From: Cyclostephanos tholiformis | Lineage: Eukaryota > Bacillariophyta > Thalassiosirophyceae > Thalassiosirales > Thalassiosiraceae | NCBI GenBank assembly: GCA_036939975.1 | Contig: JALLPB010001100.1 | Location: 1-11,226 of the forward strand | Direction of reading: 5' to 3' | Length of the DNA: 11,226 bases | Shown: positions 1-8,123 of the stretch, piece after piece | Numbering within the stretch: position 1 is the first letter of the stretch | Layout: each line of letters opens with the position of its first letter | Program-made: the position numbers and the translations under genes | The notes under the pieces: generated by a model | What the model was told of the DNA's origin: nothing | Seen by the model: only the letters and a program-made list of their open reading frames with translations | Database searches by the model: none

Positions 1-501
1 AAATTCTGAACAACTTGGCATTCCCACATCCAGATTGAATGGTTTTGAAGCTTCAATTGTAGGTTGAATTGATGGATGGTGGATATTTGAGGGAACTGCT
101 GTGTTATCAGGGATGATTTGATCATTTCTAAAGCTGATTGATCGTCTGCACTGTTCATGATATTGATCTGATTCTTGTTGGAGTATAATTCATCAGGGTT
201 GCCTGACTCAATTGTTGTCAGAGTTGGAGAAGCATACTTCATTCATGTTGCCAACTAAGTTTCTATGGACCATGTTGAATGGGAACTGTGACATTCCATT
301 AGGGTGACTAGTAGTGAAGCTGTCATCTGAGTGGAGAATCTTCTTCTTCTTTTTCAGATAGTACGACTGTTGTGGTGGACCGTTACAGTACCACACATGG
401 GAGGATAAATGTCAAGCACTTCCTCCAAAATCTGTCCTCTTGCATTTGTAACATAGCAGACCAACAAAGTGATCAGGGTGGGATGGCTTATTAGACGACA
501 T
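1..501 (-). pseudogene. N-terminal fragment of a broken gene with a CX2C-H-H-C zinc-binding-like cluster
   Basis: I do not recognise the family. Reading begins at an ATG at 501-499 (MSSNKPSHPDHF) and runs off the left edge. Residues about 16-40 hold CYKC, then HLSSHVWYC, a spacing like the N-terminal zinc-binding segments of some large eukaryotic transposases; that parallel is inference. A KKKKK stretch follows. The frame is broken by a TGA between the two halves of the cluster (near 400), by a TGA at 210-208 and by a double TGA just after. From about 215 to 1 a neighbouring frame (IESGNPDELYSNKN onward) is open for about 70 codons, while the original frame is also open after the double stop, so I cannot tell which is ancestral. 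It is divergent from the gene starting at 942. The start is chosen because it is the first ATG before the cluster. Confidence 0.45.
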
Positions 502-561
502 GATGATTGTTGTCTGTTCTTCTAATAAAATTGTGAAGGTGCTAACACCAACTGCTCACGA

Positions 562-579
562 ATGCGATTGAAATCGCAT
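562..579. repeat. Palindrome ATGCGATT-GA-AATCGCAT
   Basis: Two perfect 8-bp arms, ATGCGATT and AATCGCAT, are separated by GA. It lies about 60 bases upstream of the minus-strand ATG at 501, where a dimeric regulator or a terminal element could act. The function is unknown; the symmetry is directly visible. Confidence 0.7.
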
Positions 580-643
580 ATGTGTGTTGTTGAAAAATTG
601 TCATCTTCTCATGTGAGTATGGATGCATCTACGTAAAAACTAT

Positions 644-829
644 GGCGCGAGATACTAATTCCACTGTCTATCACTGTCTTTAGGAGTGAACACAAATCAA
701 CACAATATACGATAAATTTTGGGCGCGGGATACTGATTCCCCTGTTAAAAATGCATGGAAAAAAGGAATGGTAGACCCACTGTCGGATTGGGTATTGTCT
801 AGACGTATGTATAGATTAATACTGATTCC
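644..829 (+). repeat. Direct repeats: two 24-bp copies plus an 11-bp third copy
   Basis: Copy 1 is at 644-667 and copy 2 at 722-745, 78 bases apart, with 21 of 24 bases identical; both begin GGCGCG and contain ATACTRATTCC. A third, shorter copy with the exact 11-mer ATACTGATTCC lies at 819-829. All are in the spacer between the divergent genes. They could be binding sites for an element-encoded protein or remnants of terminal repeats; the sequence does not decide. Confidence 0.65.
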
Positions 830-941
830 AGTACTAGCTCAAATGACAGTTGGAGTGATGGCAACCAAATGAGCAAAAAAACTACCCAGCAACAGTTACA
901 ACACGTCCATTGACAAAAAGCAACATCGAGTGAAAGCAAAC

Positions 942-2346
942 ATGTCAAATTCACATTCAGAATAAGATGAAGGAGAGCTGAAGAGGATGATTTGAGCACG
1001 GGAAATGAAGATTGCCAACCTTCAGGGAGAGAATGAACGGCTAAAAGGTGAACTTAAAGAATGCTTGGAAAGAATGTGGAAGTTACAACGGCAACTGTTG
1101 AATGGAGATGTCCACCGTGAAGGAACAGTTTGAAGACGAAGGAATTTGATTTGTATGATCACACTAACCAGAACGTCATCTCCCAATTCTGCAAGAATAA
1201 ACTATTTTCTCATCAAAAATTCCTACATCCATCGTGGATATTAAGTGAGAAGGACAAAACCAGTCTGAGCTACAAATGTAAAGAAGAGATTGACGTACCT
1301 GTTAACGAGGACGGTGAGTTTTATTGGGCAAACAAAATTGTGCCTATGATCAACAAGAAGTATTGTGAGATCAGGGCCAACGTCAATTCAGTTATAAAGT
1401 TAGAATATTTTGGTGAGTTCAGCTACTTAAACCTGTTAGCTGGTACCTTTAAATGAAAAAATAATGCAAATGGATCTAAACTTTTTGTTGTATCTACTCA
1501 TGTCTAAGCAACGTTGGCTAAGGAAAGTCCAGAGATTATTTACAAGTAAGTACGTGAGTTGTTGGTTCAGCCAAAGGGCATCAAGTTAATGGATGAAGGT
1601 AACAAGTTAACCATCTGTGCTTTCATGGACAAATTTGTATCAAAGATCTATGGGATTCATAAGATCAACTCAAGGTTGAGTAAGAAGAAGGGTTGTACTG
1701 TTTTTTGATTTGATGACTATATCTGATATAGCTTACACTGTTGCTGGTTTGGAGAACAGTTATGAGGTTTGGGACCGAGAGAATAAGAAGATGAGGATGT
1801 CCACGTTAGAATGGGCTCAATACAGGACGAGCGATGATTACACCTCGACTAAGCCAAAATTCATGGATAGAAAGGGGAGGAAAAGATAATATTGTGATTC
1901 TGGATGGAGTAAGGAGGGTGTAGATTTCTACAATAGGGTATATCAGCGGTGGAAGGTGATTGCATTCAATAATAATGTTGGGGTGTAGTCAAGCCTAGAG
2001 GAAGCATGGGAGTTATATGCGGAAGAGAACAATTTCGGAAATGGGTACAGTAAAAAGAAGACTAGACTGGATACTGCACATAAAGTTGGTGATGAAACTC
2101 AGCAAGTGGAATCTTCCAGTTGATCAGTTTGGTGTGCTGGGTGAAATAGAAGATTGTCCATGGAAAGTGAAGAGACGAAGGGAGGATGACGACAGTGATG
2201 ATCAATATGGATATGGTAAGAGAGCTATGGATAGGAACCATCGTCTACCTTGTGTGAGTACTGACTATGAAGTTGGGGATACTTTATTAGATGAGATCGG
2301 ACACCTTTGGACCAATAAGAGAATGGTGACTGGTAATGGATGTTAG
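942..2346 (+). pseudogene. Decayed gene of unknown function: coiled-coil start, conserved-looking core, acidic/basic tail
   Basis: No named domain is recognised. The first ATG (942-944, context AAACATGTC) opens a frame to a TGA at 1131-1133, with two internal stops. Its second half is heptad-like (LQGENERLKGELKECLE), predicting a coiled coil. The frame then shifts: 1130-1456 is open and continues after stops near 1454, 1505 and 1547 to about 1703. A second shift leads into a segment with SDIAYTVAGLENSYEVWD, DFYNRVYQRWKVIAFNN and SLEEAWELYAEENNFG, interrupted by TAA after GRKR and TAG after NNVGV. A third shift near 2120 gives a C-terminal tail with KVKRRREDDDSDD, ending at TAG 2344-2346. Its Trp/Tyr-rich core looks like an expanded, unnamed diatom repeat family, from memory only. 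About 460 residues are implied. Introns could explain one break, but most interruptions sit inside plausible protein. Confidence 0.55.
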
Positions 2347-2439
2347 ATAAGTGTTAATATGTTTAATCAGAAATGGTAGCAATGTCTAAGAAGCAGAGGG
2401 GCATTATGGATACTGAACAATAATCGTTTGTATAGAGTA

Positions 2440-2710
2440 AAAAGGAACAATGGTTGATGTGTGGGAGAAAAATGTTTACTATATGGGCATGGATTAATCT
2501 ACTGAAAGGACATGAATAATGTTTACTACATGGGAAATTTGTTTACTATGAGGGGTAATTGATGGTTACAGAAAGGACCAATTGAATGGTTGTATGGAAG
2601 ATTAAATGGTTAGAGCATGGATGGAGTAAAATCTTGATGGATAGCCATTGAATGTTTACTGGATGGGTAACAGCAACGTTTATGCTTGCCAATAATTGTT
2701 TACACTATGG
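2440..2710 (-). repeat. Degenerate ~20-24 bp tandem repeats (left array)
   Basis: Read on the minus strand, the core AGTAAACAT / GTAACCAT recurs about every 20-24 bases, usually followed by an A/T run and CCC or CCAT. On the plus strand the clearest copies of GTTTACT start at 2474, 2521, 2541, 2654 and (GTTTACACT) 2698; diverged copies fall between. The array sits just beyond the 3' end of the 942-2346 gene and runs up to the copia junction. Related repeats occur in the opposite orientation past the other junction (9963-10150). Confidence 0.55.
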
Positions 2711-2765
2711 CAATCAGCTCTGTAAAATTTTTTTATAAATGAATGGCAAAGGTTAAACAATTTTT

Positions 2766-2775
2766 GGTTTCTGAT
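2766..2775. repeat. Left arm of the imperfect palindrome flanking the copia DNA
   Basis: GGTTTCTGAT here is the exact reverse complement of ATCAGAAACC at 9940-9949. The two arms directly border the copia DNA. Outward, the similarity weakens: an AATT-rich tract then TTAACC on this side against AATTTTAGCC on the right. Removing the copia DNA would bring the arms together with only one to four bases between them. Confidence 0.75.
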
Positions 2776-4245
2776 GGATGTTCCCAGTCATTGATGATAT
2801 TCATGTCGAAAGCAAATTCGTACGATTCTTCGTCAATCGAAAATTTTTGTATGTTTGCTGGGCCGTCTTTGTAGGTACCAACATTCGACCTTTTTGGACG
2901 GCCAAATGTATGTTCTACTGGAACTCCCTGTGGAACTCCCTCTGGAACTCCCTCTGGAACCCGTTGAGGAATATCTATTTCAACTTTGTTTTGATTTCCA
3001 TCTAGAAAATTATCTCAAACGTCTAATTGAAGAGCCTCATTGGAAACATCATTTTGTCAACAGATTGGCTGGTTGATGGATTCAGGTAAGGTGTTATTGT
3101 CCAATATGTCGTGAGTTAAGTCAATGACAGGCTGTAAATCCTTTTCTTTGGCATACAATTTTACTATATCAGTCAAAGGCGGTAGGATAGGATTGTCATA
3201 CTCATCAAAGTCAACGTCCATATAGCACTCCCGTTCTAATCGCAATATCTCAGTCCATTGTTTTGTGATTGGTTTGTCAGTAGGTAAGTAGTGAACTGTT
3301 TCAAATTTATCGTCGAATATTACATGAAGTTTGGGCGATACTTTTCCTGTCATGATGTTTAACACCATTGGAACTTGAGAAGAATGCAAGGTAGAAAATC
3401 CGAGGAAGAGACCAAGTCAAGCACGAGGATTCCATTTTGGGATTTTCTTTCCATCTTGGAGGGCAGCATCAAGTGCGTACACTGGACAACCAAAAACATG
3501 TGTACGAGAGAGCTTGATTCCAGCGTTACGATGAGCGGAAGACCATAATTCGTTTGCATTCGGTTGAAAACCCATATTGCATAATCTACTGCTTGTGGCC
3601 AGAAACTCACACTGCCGTGTTCTGGCCAATGGGTTGCTAAATGAAGCATGTTTGCCCGTGCATACTGTGCAATCGTCTTTATATTTCGTTCAGCAACTTC
3701 AATTTGGTGTTTTGCCCCTACCCCACTAAATGAGTAAACTATCCCATTGTTATCACAGTGTTGTTTAAACTCTGTTGAAGCGAAATTTCAATTGTCAGCG
3801 TGATACTTTTTAATTTTGAAACCTTCATCCTTGGCCATCCCTTCAAGCCATTGAGCACTTCTAATAGTTTTGGATGCCGTTGTAGAATATTGCAGAAAAT
3901 TGAATATTTTCCCACTTGCATGATCAACAAATAGGCTGCCGCAGGTGTATCCATTCCTTTCATGTCCATATGTATGTAGGAGACGACAACAAATGGGAGA
4001 GAAATAGTGGTCAACAGACACGCCACCAGCAGGCTTGACGTCACCCCTTTTTAGTATATTTTCTTTTGGACTTGGTCTTGAAGCGAGATTGGAAGGAGAG
4101 CGACATGAGGCTTTTGCACACAAGTAAGCCATGCACTTGAGCCCCAATGTGTCACAAGTGGGAGCTCTATTTTTTGCTTTGATAAATGGTCCTGCATGTA
4201 GAGAATGGTCATTGTTGTGAGTTGACAACATTTCCTGTCTTGCAT
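2776..4245 (-). pseudogene. Copia integrase (IN) and IN-RT linker, broken
   Basis: Integrase inserts the cDNA into the genome. The HHCC finger begins in the protease frame (WHRCLLH, near 4290) and, after a frameshift around 4220-4250, continues with PTCDTLGLKCMAYLCAKA. The catalytic triad can be followed: Asp in GGVSVDHYF, Asp in KKYHADN (near 3790), and Glu in HQIEVAERN (near 3705). The Asp motif is followed at once by TGA at 3790-3788. Another frameshift lies near 3560-3600, after FNRMQTN. The C-terminal part has HVFGCPVYALDAALQDGKK, then TGA at 3419-3417 where Arg would be expected, then LGLFLGFSTLHSSQ. Further TGA codons lie at 3059-3057 and 3017-3015. The linker has VPEG repeats, then FGRPKRSNVGTYKDGPANI, and ends at DWEHP at the element junction. 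Confidence 0.8.
2920..2967 (-). repeat. Four 12-bp repeats coding VPEG in the IN-RT linker
   Basis: On the plus strand the 12-mers start at 2920, 2932, 2944 and 2956 (GGAACTCCCTSY; the fourth is diverged). On the coding strand they read VPEG, VPEG, VPQG and VPV in frame with the integrase tail. Such a spacer is expected to be a flexible polyprotein linker. Confidence 0.8.
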
Positions 4246-5403
4246 TAACATTTGAACCCAATCCAATGATGTATGCAATAAGCATCGATGCCACAGGAGA
4301 AGCTCCTTTTGGGAGCTAGAAAAATTGGTATTTGTGTTACCGAGAACAGATCGCAATTCTTTTATCCTGCTCATGTTACCTGTAGTGTACCCAAAGGCTT
4401 CATTCCAGAAGTTTTGTTGAATGTGTTGTGCTAAGGGAATGAATTGGAGGTTACTGCAAGGGCAGAGTCGCACGAAAAGGTCATGACCATTATGTAAGTT
4501 GAATTTTATGCCAGATTCATCAAATATAGCATCTCCACCAATGGTATTGAGCAAGACTTGAGGACTGAGAAGGCAAACCTTGGCTGTAGGTATGTGATAA
4601 CCCAAAACTTCAATTTTGACTGGATTTCCTAATTTATCTTCCAATGTCCAACGAACGATGCCTTCACCCACAACTTGGTTTGATGAGGAAAGGTCTTTGA
4701 TCTTCATTTTACTGTTGTTGTAGGTGATGAAATTGGAACAATGGGGGGAAATGCACACCGAAGCACCTGAGTCAACAACAACGCTTGAATGGATGGCCAT
4801 GCTTGAAAAACATAGTGGCAAATCAATTGAGTTGAGAAAAAGCCTTGCGTTACTCGTCAAAACTGTGCCAGTAGCATCTGATGGGAGGAAGGACAAATTT
4901 GCAATTTTCATAATATTTGTCGGATCTAGGTGAGCAAGAAAACTATTTATCAGGTGTTCCTGTAGGGCCTTCTCCTTTAATATACCAATTGCTTCAACCC
5001 GTGTGTTAACTCTTGATGGAATGCAAAAACACAATAGGAGATCAAGCTAGTGTGGGAGCGGTGCAAGAAGTGATGCCCATTTGGAATGACCTTTATTTGT
5101 TTTGTTAACTTGTTCGAAATGAGTCCACATCCTACCAGGTTGGCATTTAGATTTGAATTTTGTGTGTCGACGATATGCTCGTCGGTCACGCCGGAGTATA
5201 TTCACTCGTGTCACAACAGGTTTTGGAAACTGTGCAACAAAGGTCACAGCCATAGCAACACCATTGTGAATCAATACCAGGAGGTCGAAGATCCAACATG
5301 AGATACCAGGGATGGTAATGAGCAGTAGTAACGCGTGGCAGTACGGGTCCACAGCAAAATATTGGATTTGACAAAATATCAGGCTTAGGTGGACACCAAT
5401 CAT
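4246..5403 (-). pseudogene. Copia aspartic protease and GAG-pre-integrase region, broken
   Basis: The protease cleaves the Gag-Pol polyprotein in the particle. The retropepsin-type motif VVVDSGASVCISPH places the catalytic Asp at 4773-4771 (DSGA in place of cellular DTG/DSG). About 60 residues later comes VLGYHIPTAKVCLLSPQVLL, typical of the copia protease C-terminal half. LLLWHRCLLHTSLDWVQMLM near 4300-4260 is the GAG-pre-integrase segment leading into the integrase zinc finger. The frame is open from about 5403, with an amber stop at 5049-5047 (after LLAPLPH), to the frameshift near 4220-4250. The segment before 5150 is Lys/Arg-rich and less certain, since other frames are open there too. 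The gag reading frame ends at 5412, in a different frame; I cannot say whether that change is original or decay. Confidence 0.75.
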
Positions 5404-5411
5404 CCCACAGC

Positions 5412-7128
5412 CTAGTCTTTTAAAGAGGAACCAATCATAGAAAGAAAACCACGAAGATTGTCATCATTGTTTTCATCATCTTGAACTGTATCTTCCCCTT
5501 TGTTGTCATCTCCTGTATCCTCGTCGTTGTTGTCACTGTCACTATTACCACCATAAATTGCTTGAAAGACTGATAAAAAGGCTTTTGCTTTGCAGTCCTG
5601 CACCTTGTATCCTTGACCGGTGGGTTTGCGGATGTCACAGTGATTATCTCAATTAGGTGTTTTTACCGGACGTTGGATCTCCCCAGATTCTATTTGTGCA
5701 AGATATTTAGGGCAAGTAGGACGAATGTGACCTTTTTCCCCACAATGGACACATATGGCATGTTTCTTGACCCAGTCGTCCCAACTCATATTACCACGAA
5801 GGTTCTTCTTGTCATATTTTTTATCATGAACAGCTTTATAAGACACGACTTGGTGGCTCTGGGTGATTCCTTCCCATTTTTGTCAACCGACAAGCTCAAG
5901 ATACGTAGTCTCAAGGTCTCCCAACAAATCCACTAGCTGAGAGTAAAGTGTGGTGGATTTTACCAAGGCTTGAACAAGGCTGCTGCAGCGTAATGCAAGT
6001 TGACTCGCACAAACAATGTTGAAAGATTTGGTGGATGACTTTGAGAACCCGTCAAGAATTGTACGGATTATATTCTTTGGAACGTCGTTGTCTCCAAGAG
6101 CATGGGCAACAGCTTTTAGGCGAAGGCAAGCAATTGGAACATTTTCTCCAGGAAATTTGTAATGTCAAAAGTTTTGATGTAAGAATCCAGAGCATCACAC
6201 GATTCCTGATTTTTGATGACCATTCGTTTAATGATGCACCAGAGAGTGTAGTGATAGAGCCTCGTTGTTGCAAAGGTATGGCTGAAATATCAGAATCAAC
6301 CTCTGCCTTCAATGTTGCCTCCATGGAGAGGAAAAGCGTGTCTTCTAGCCAAGCATCACTTTCAATTTCAGTTTCAGAACTGTAGCGCAGAATGAATTCC
6401 TGCCACCTGAAATAGTCATCATCATTGAGTTCCTGCCAGTTGTTGATGGAATCTTTGTACATTGTATGATGAACGATGTTAAGAGGATTGCTGTAGTCAA
6501 CTCCTTGTGGAATTGTTAAGATCGATAACATATCGTATTGAAGACAGAAACGACAAATATTTTTGAGGTGAGCTTGCCAGGAGAGAGCATCAGCGGCAAT
6601 ATTGAAGGGAGCAGCATTGTTGCTTGTGATGATGCGGCTGATGTTATTTGTTGAAAGCTTAGGATCAATTGCTTTGACAACTTTATCATGAGTCTTTATT
6701 TTTGCAATAGGATTGCTTCCCCGTTCATGTTTGGTAAGGATAACCTTCGTAGATTCCAGGTTGTCAATGCTATGACTGGTGAGGTTGATTTCCAAACCTG
6801 ATTTCATGGATTTGACAAGAGGAGCCAGTGGAGTCGGAGAGGATGGGAAAGAAAATTTGCTTTCTCGCTGGGTCTTGTCTGCCAAGAAAGCTTTGAGAAG
6901 GTTGTCCATGACCCTGTCCTCCTTGTCACATAGACTATACTTCACGGTGCTTTGTTGAGACACATTGTCGAGAATGGTCTTGCAATCGGCAGAAGGTATT
7001 TGACTAAAGTAAAACAATAACTCATTGCTTTTGTCTTTGTTTAGTCCTGTTTTGATTTCAACATCGTTGTTGACCTTATTTCCAACGTTTTCTCCCATTG
7101 TACTTTTTGAATCAGGAGAGCCCTTCAT
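5412..7128 (-). pseudogene. Copia Gag with CCHC zinc knuckle, broken
   Basis: Gag forms the virus-like particle shell and binds the element RNA. The ATG at 7128-7126 opens about 300 residues, including ICRFCLQYDMLSIL, the WQEL...YFRWQEFILRY segment, ESDAW and QQRGSITTL, all typical of diatom copia gag. Near 6238 the frame shifts to RMVIKNQESCDALDSY, and near 6150 it shifts again to FPGENVPIACLRLKAVA, KNIIRTILDGFSKSSTKSFN and ending LETTYLELVG. After TGA at 5885-5883 the same frame carries WDDWVKKHA and the CCHC knuckle CVHCGEKGHIRPTC (5753-5712). TGA at 5651-5649 is followed in frame by an acidic Asp/Asn/Glu-rich stretch, stopping at 5412. The start is the first ATG after the PBS leader; a second ATG 10 codons later (MGENVG) is possible. 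Confidence 0.8.
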
Positions 7129-7275
7129 TCTTGTGGTATGATGATCAACCTATTCTGCACCTTGAACTTGACTTTGGTGGACGCTTTGGCCGTGGTCGAA
7201 AATAATCGAGGTCGGGAAAGAACAATGTCACACAAACAACAATCAAACTGGTTTCTTGGGAATTCTTGAATAATA

Positions 7276-7283
7276 TGATACCA
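7276..7283 (-). other. Primer-binding site, 8-nt match to initiator tRNA-Met
   Basis: The minus strand reads TGGTATCA, the standard start of the copia primer-binding site, four bases after the proposed LTR end. The usual continuation GAGC is replaced by TATT, so the match is limited to eight bases. The position, about 150 bases before the gag ATG, supports the call. Confidence 0.6.
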
Positions 7284-7291
7284 AAGTTATT

Positions 7292-7486
7292 GCGAGGGGT
7301 ACGGCCCAGCATACCACGAGGAAATACATCGCGAGGGGCACAGCCCGGCGTACCGCAATGAGAAACAACACAAGGGGCACAGCCCGGCATACCACGAAGA
7401 AAGACATCACGAGGGGCACAGCCCAGCATACCGCAAGAAGATACAATGCAAGGGGCAAAGCCCAGCATACCACGAGGGATGAGAAG
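7292..7486 (-). repeat. Five tandem 39-bp repeats at the 3' end of the LTR
   Basis: Units start at 7292, 7331, 7370, 7409 and 7448 on the plus strand. Each has the core AGGGGCACAGCCCRGCATACC (small changes between units), and the core holds a GGGC-ACA-GCCC inverted repeat able to form a small hairpin. The array abuts the LTR end and the PBS, so it would be in the R/U5 leader of the transcript. As 39 is divisible by three, the minus strand also shows a 13-residue peptide repeat, which I take as incidental. Confidence 0.85.
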
Positions 7487-7783
7487 AGGCACGTCAAACA
7501 TTGATAACATCGCCGTGCACGTGAGGGAATTGCTGCCCACAATTTAAAAGATGAACAGAGGAGTTTAGAGGATGCAAAAGAAGGGCATCATAACCTATAG
7601 CAATAAAGCTTTCTCACTGATCAGTGTTTTACTAACAACTTCTAACTAATCAAGTTGATTTGAGATCAAAATCGAAATTATGAGCTCTTAAGCTAAGTAA
7701 CACCAACAGAAGATGAAATATGCACAGAGGAATTCTCTGGCCAATGCTAGAGATGACCAAAAATGTGATTCAAAGATCACAAT

Positions 7784-7801
7784 GGCTTCGTAGGCTTCGT
7801 A
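7784..7801. repeat. Two tandem 9-bp repeats GGCTTCGTA in the LTR
   Basis: GGCTTCGTA occurs at 7784-7792 and again at 7793-7801, followed by GG. Just before it, TGTGAT (7764-7769) and ATCACA (7776-7781) form a 6-bp inverted repeat. These could be LTR promoter elements, which is inference from location. Confidence 0.6.
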
Positions 7802-7897
7802 GGTCTTTGGTATAATCCTAAAAGGTGTCAACATGAAAGAAAGATACTACTTGGAGATGGCCCCCTTCAATGAATCTGAGGCTCTCCTTGATTCCTA

Positions 7898-7979
7898 TTT
7901 TCTCATGATGTAGACTTGTATGACATTCTACAGGAATCTTTTCTTGTATTGTAGACTTGTATGATATTCTACAGGAAAG
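7898..7979. repeat. 41-bp tandem duplication in the U3 side of the LTR
   Basis: Copies at 7898-7938 and 7939-7979 share 34 of 41 bases, including the exact core TGTAGACTTGTATGA (ending with YATTCTACAGGA). The duplication is about 120-200 bases from the proposed LTR start, where retrotransposon enhancers often sit. The enhancer role is inference. Confidence 0.75.
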
Positions 7980-8097
7980 GTTTGAGGAAGAGTGTGTTCT
8001 TCACACACACTAAGGGACGGATGGATGTGTGTCTTTCAGATGGTTTGATCGTACGTAAACCTGAGTAAAATGAATGGTAGGAGGCATTCCCGCTATA

Positions 8098-8106
8098 CTC
8101 CCTCTC
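8098..8106 (-). other. Polypurine tract GAGAGGGAG
   Basis: An all-purine run on the minus strand lies 17 bases after the RNase H stop codon (8126-8124) and directly before the proposed LTR start at 8097. This is the standard position for the plus-strand primer of copia elements. A T-containing base just upstream limits its length to nine. Confidence 0.65.
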
Positions 8107-8123
8107 GAAAGAACAGAGTAGGA

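Larger units (their letters stand above)
502..941. promoter_or_regulatory. Spacer between divergent genes, possible bidirectional promoter
   Basis: This 440-base stretch lies between the start of the minus-strand gene (501) and the first ATG of the plus-strand gene (942). No convincing coding frame is seen. It holds a short palindrome and dispersed direct repeats, listed separately. I see no clear TATA box. The promoter role is inferred only from the divergent gene arrangement. Confidence 0.35.
7288..8097 (-). repeat. Single LTR of the copia element (about 810 bp)
   Basis: The LTR supplies promoter, polyadenylation and integration ends. The boundaries are set by the PPT at 8106-8098 and the PBS at 7283-7276. 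On the minus strand the LTR would begin TATAGCG and end CGCAATA, an imperfect 7-bp inverted repeat (6 of 7), instead of the usual TG...CA. It contains a 41-bp tandem duplication in the U3 side, a 9-bp duplication, and five 39-bp repeats at the very end. No second copy is present in the window, so this LTR serves as both the 3' LTR of the RT-RH half and the 5' LTR of the gag half. It has no coding function. Confidence 0.6.

Noticed and set aside
799..999. Hydrophobic minus-strand frame of 66 residues
   Set aside because: It is antisense to the start of the plus-strand gene, with no start context, signal or family support.
1546..1551. GTAAGT splice donor in the 942-2346 gene
   Set aside because: Sequence on both sides of it reads as plausible protein in one frame (IIYK, stop, VRELLVQ), so a mutated codon is the simpler explanation.
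2778..3076. Two plus-strand frames with LWNS or ELPVELP repeats
   Set aside because: They are antisense shadows of the VPEG linker of the copia integrase.
7292..7486. CRISPR-like array
   Set aside because: Units are directly adjacent with no unique spacers, the context is eukaryotic, and no cas genes are present. The same applies to 10255-10410.
7145..7540. Minus-strand frame with 13-residue Cys/Gly/Pro repeats
   Set aside because: It is the read-through of 39-bp LTR repeats and lies across the LTR, PBS and leader; no family resemblance.
7602..7607. AATAAA on the plus strand
   Set aside because: It lies inside the LTR on the strand opposite to the element, so it is not its polyadenylation signal.
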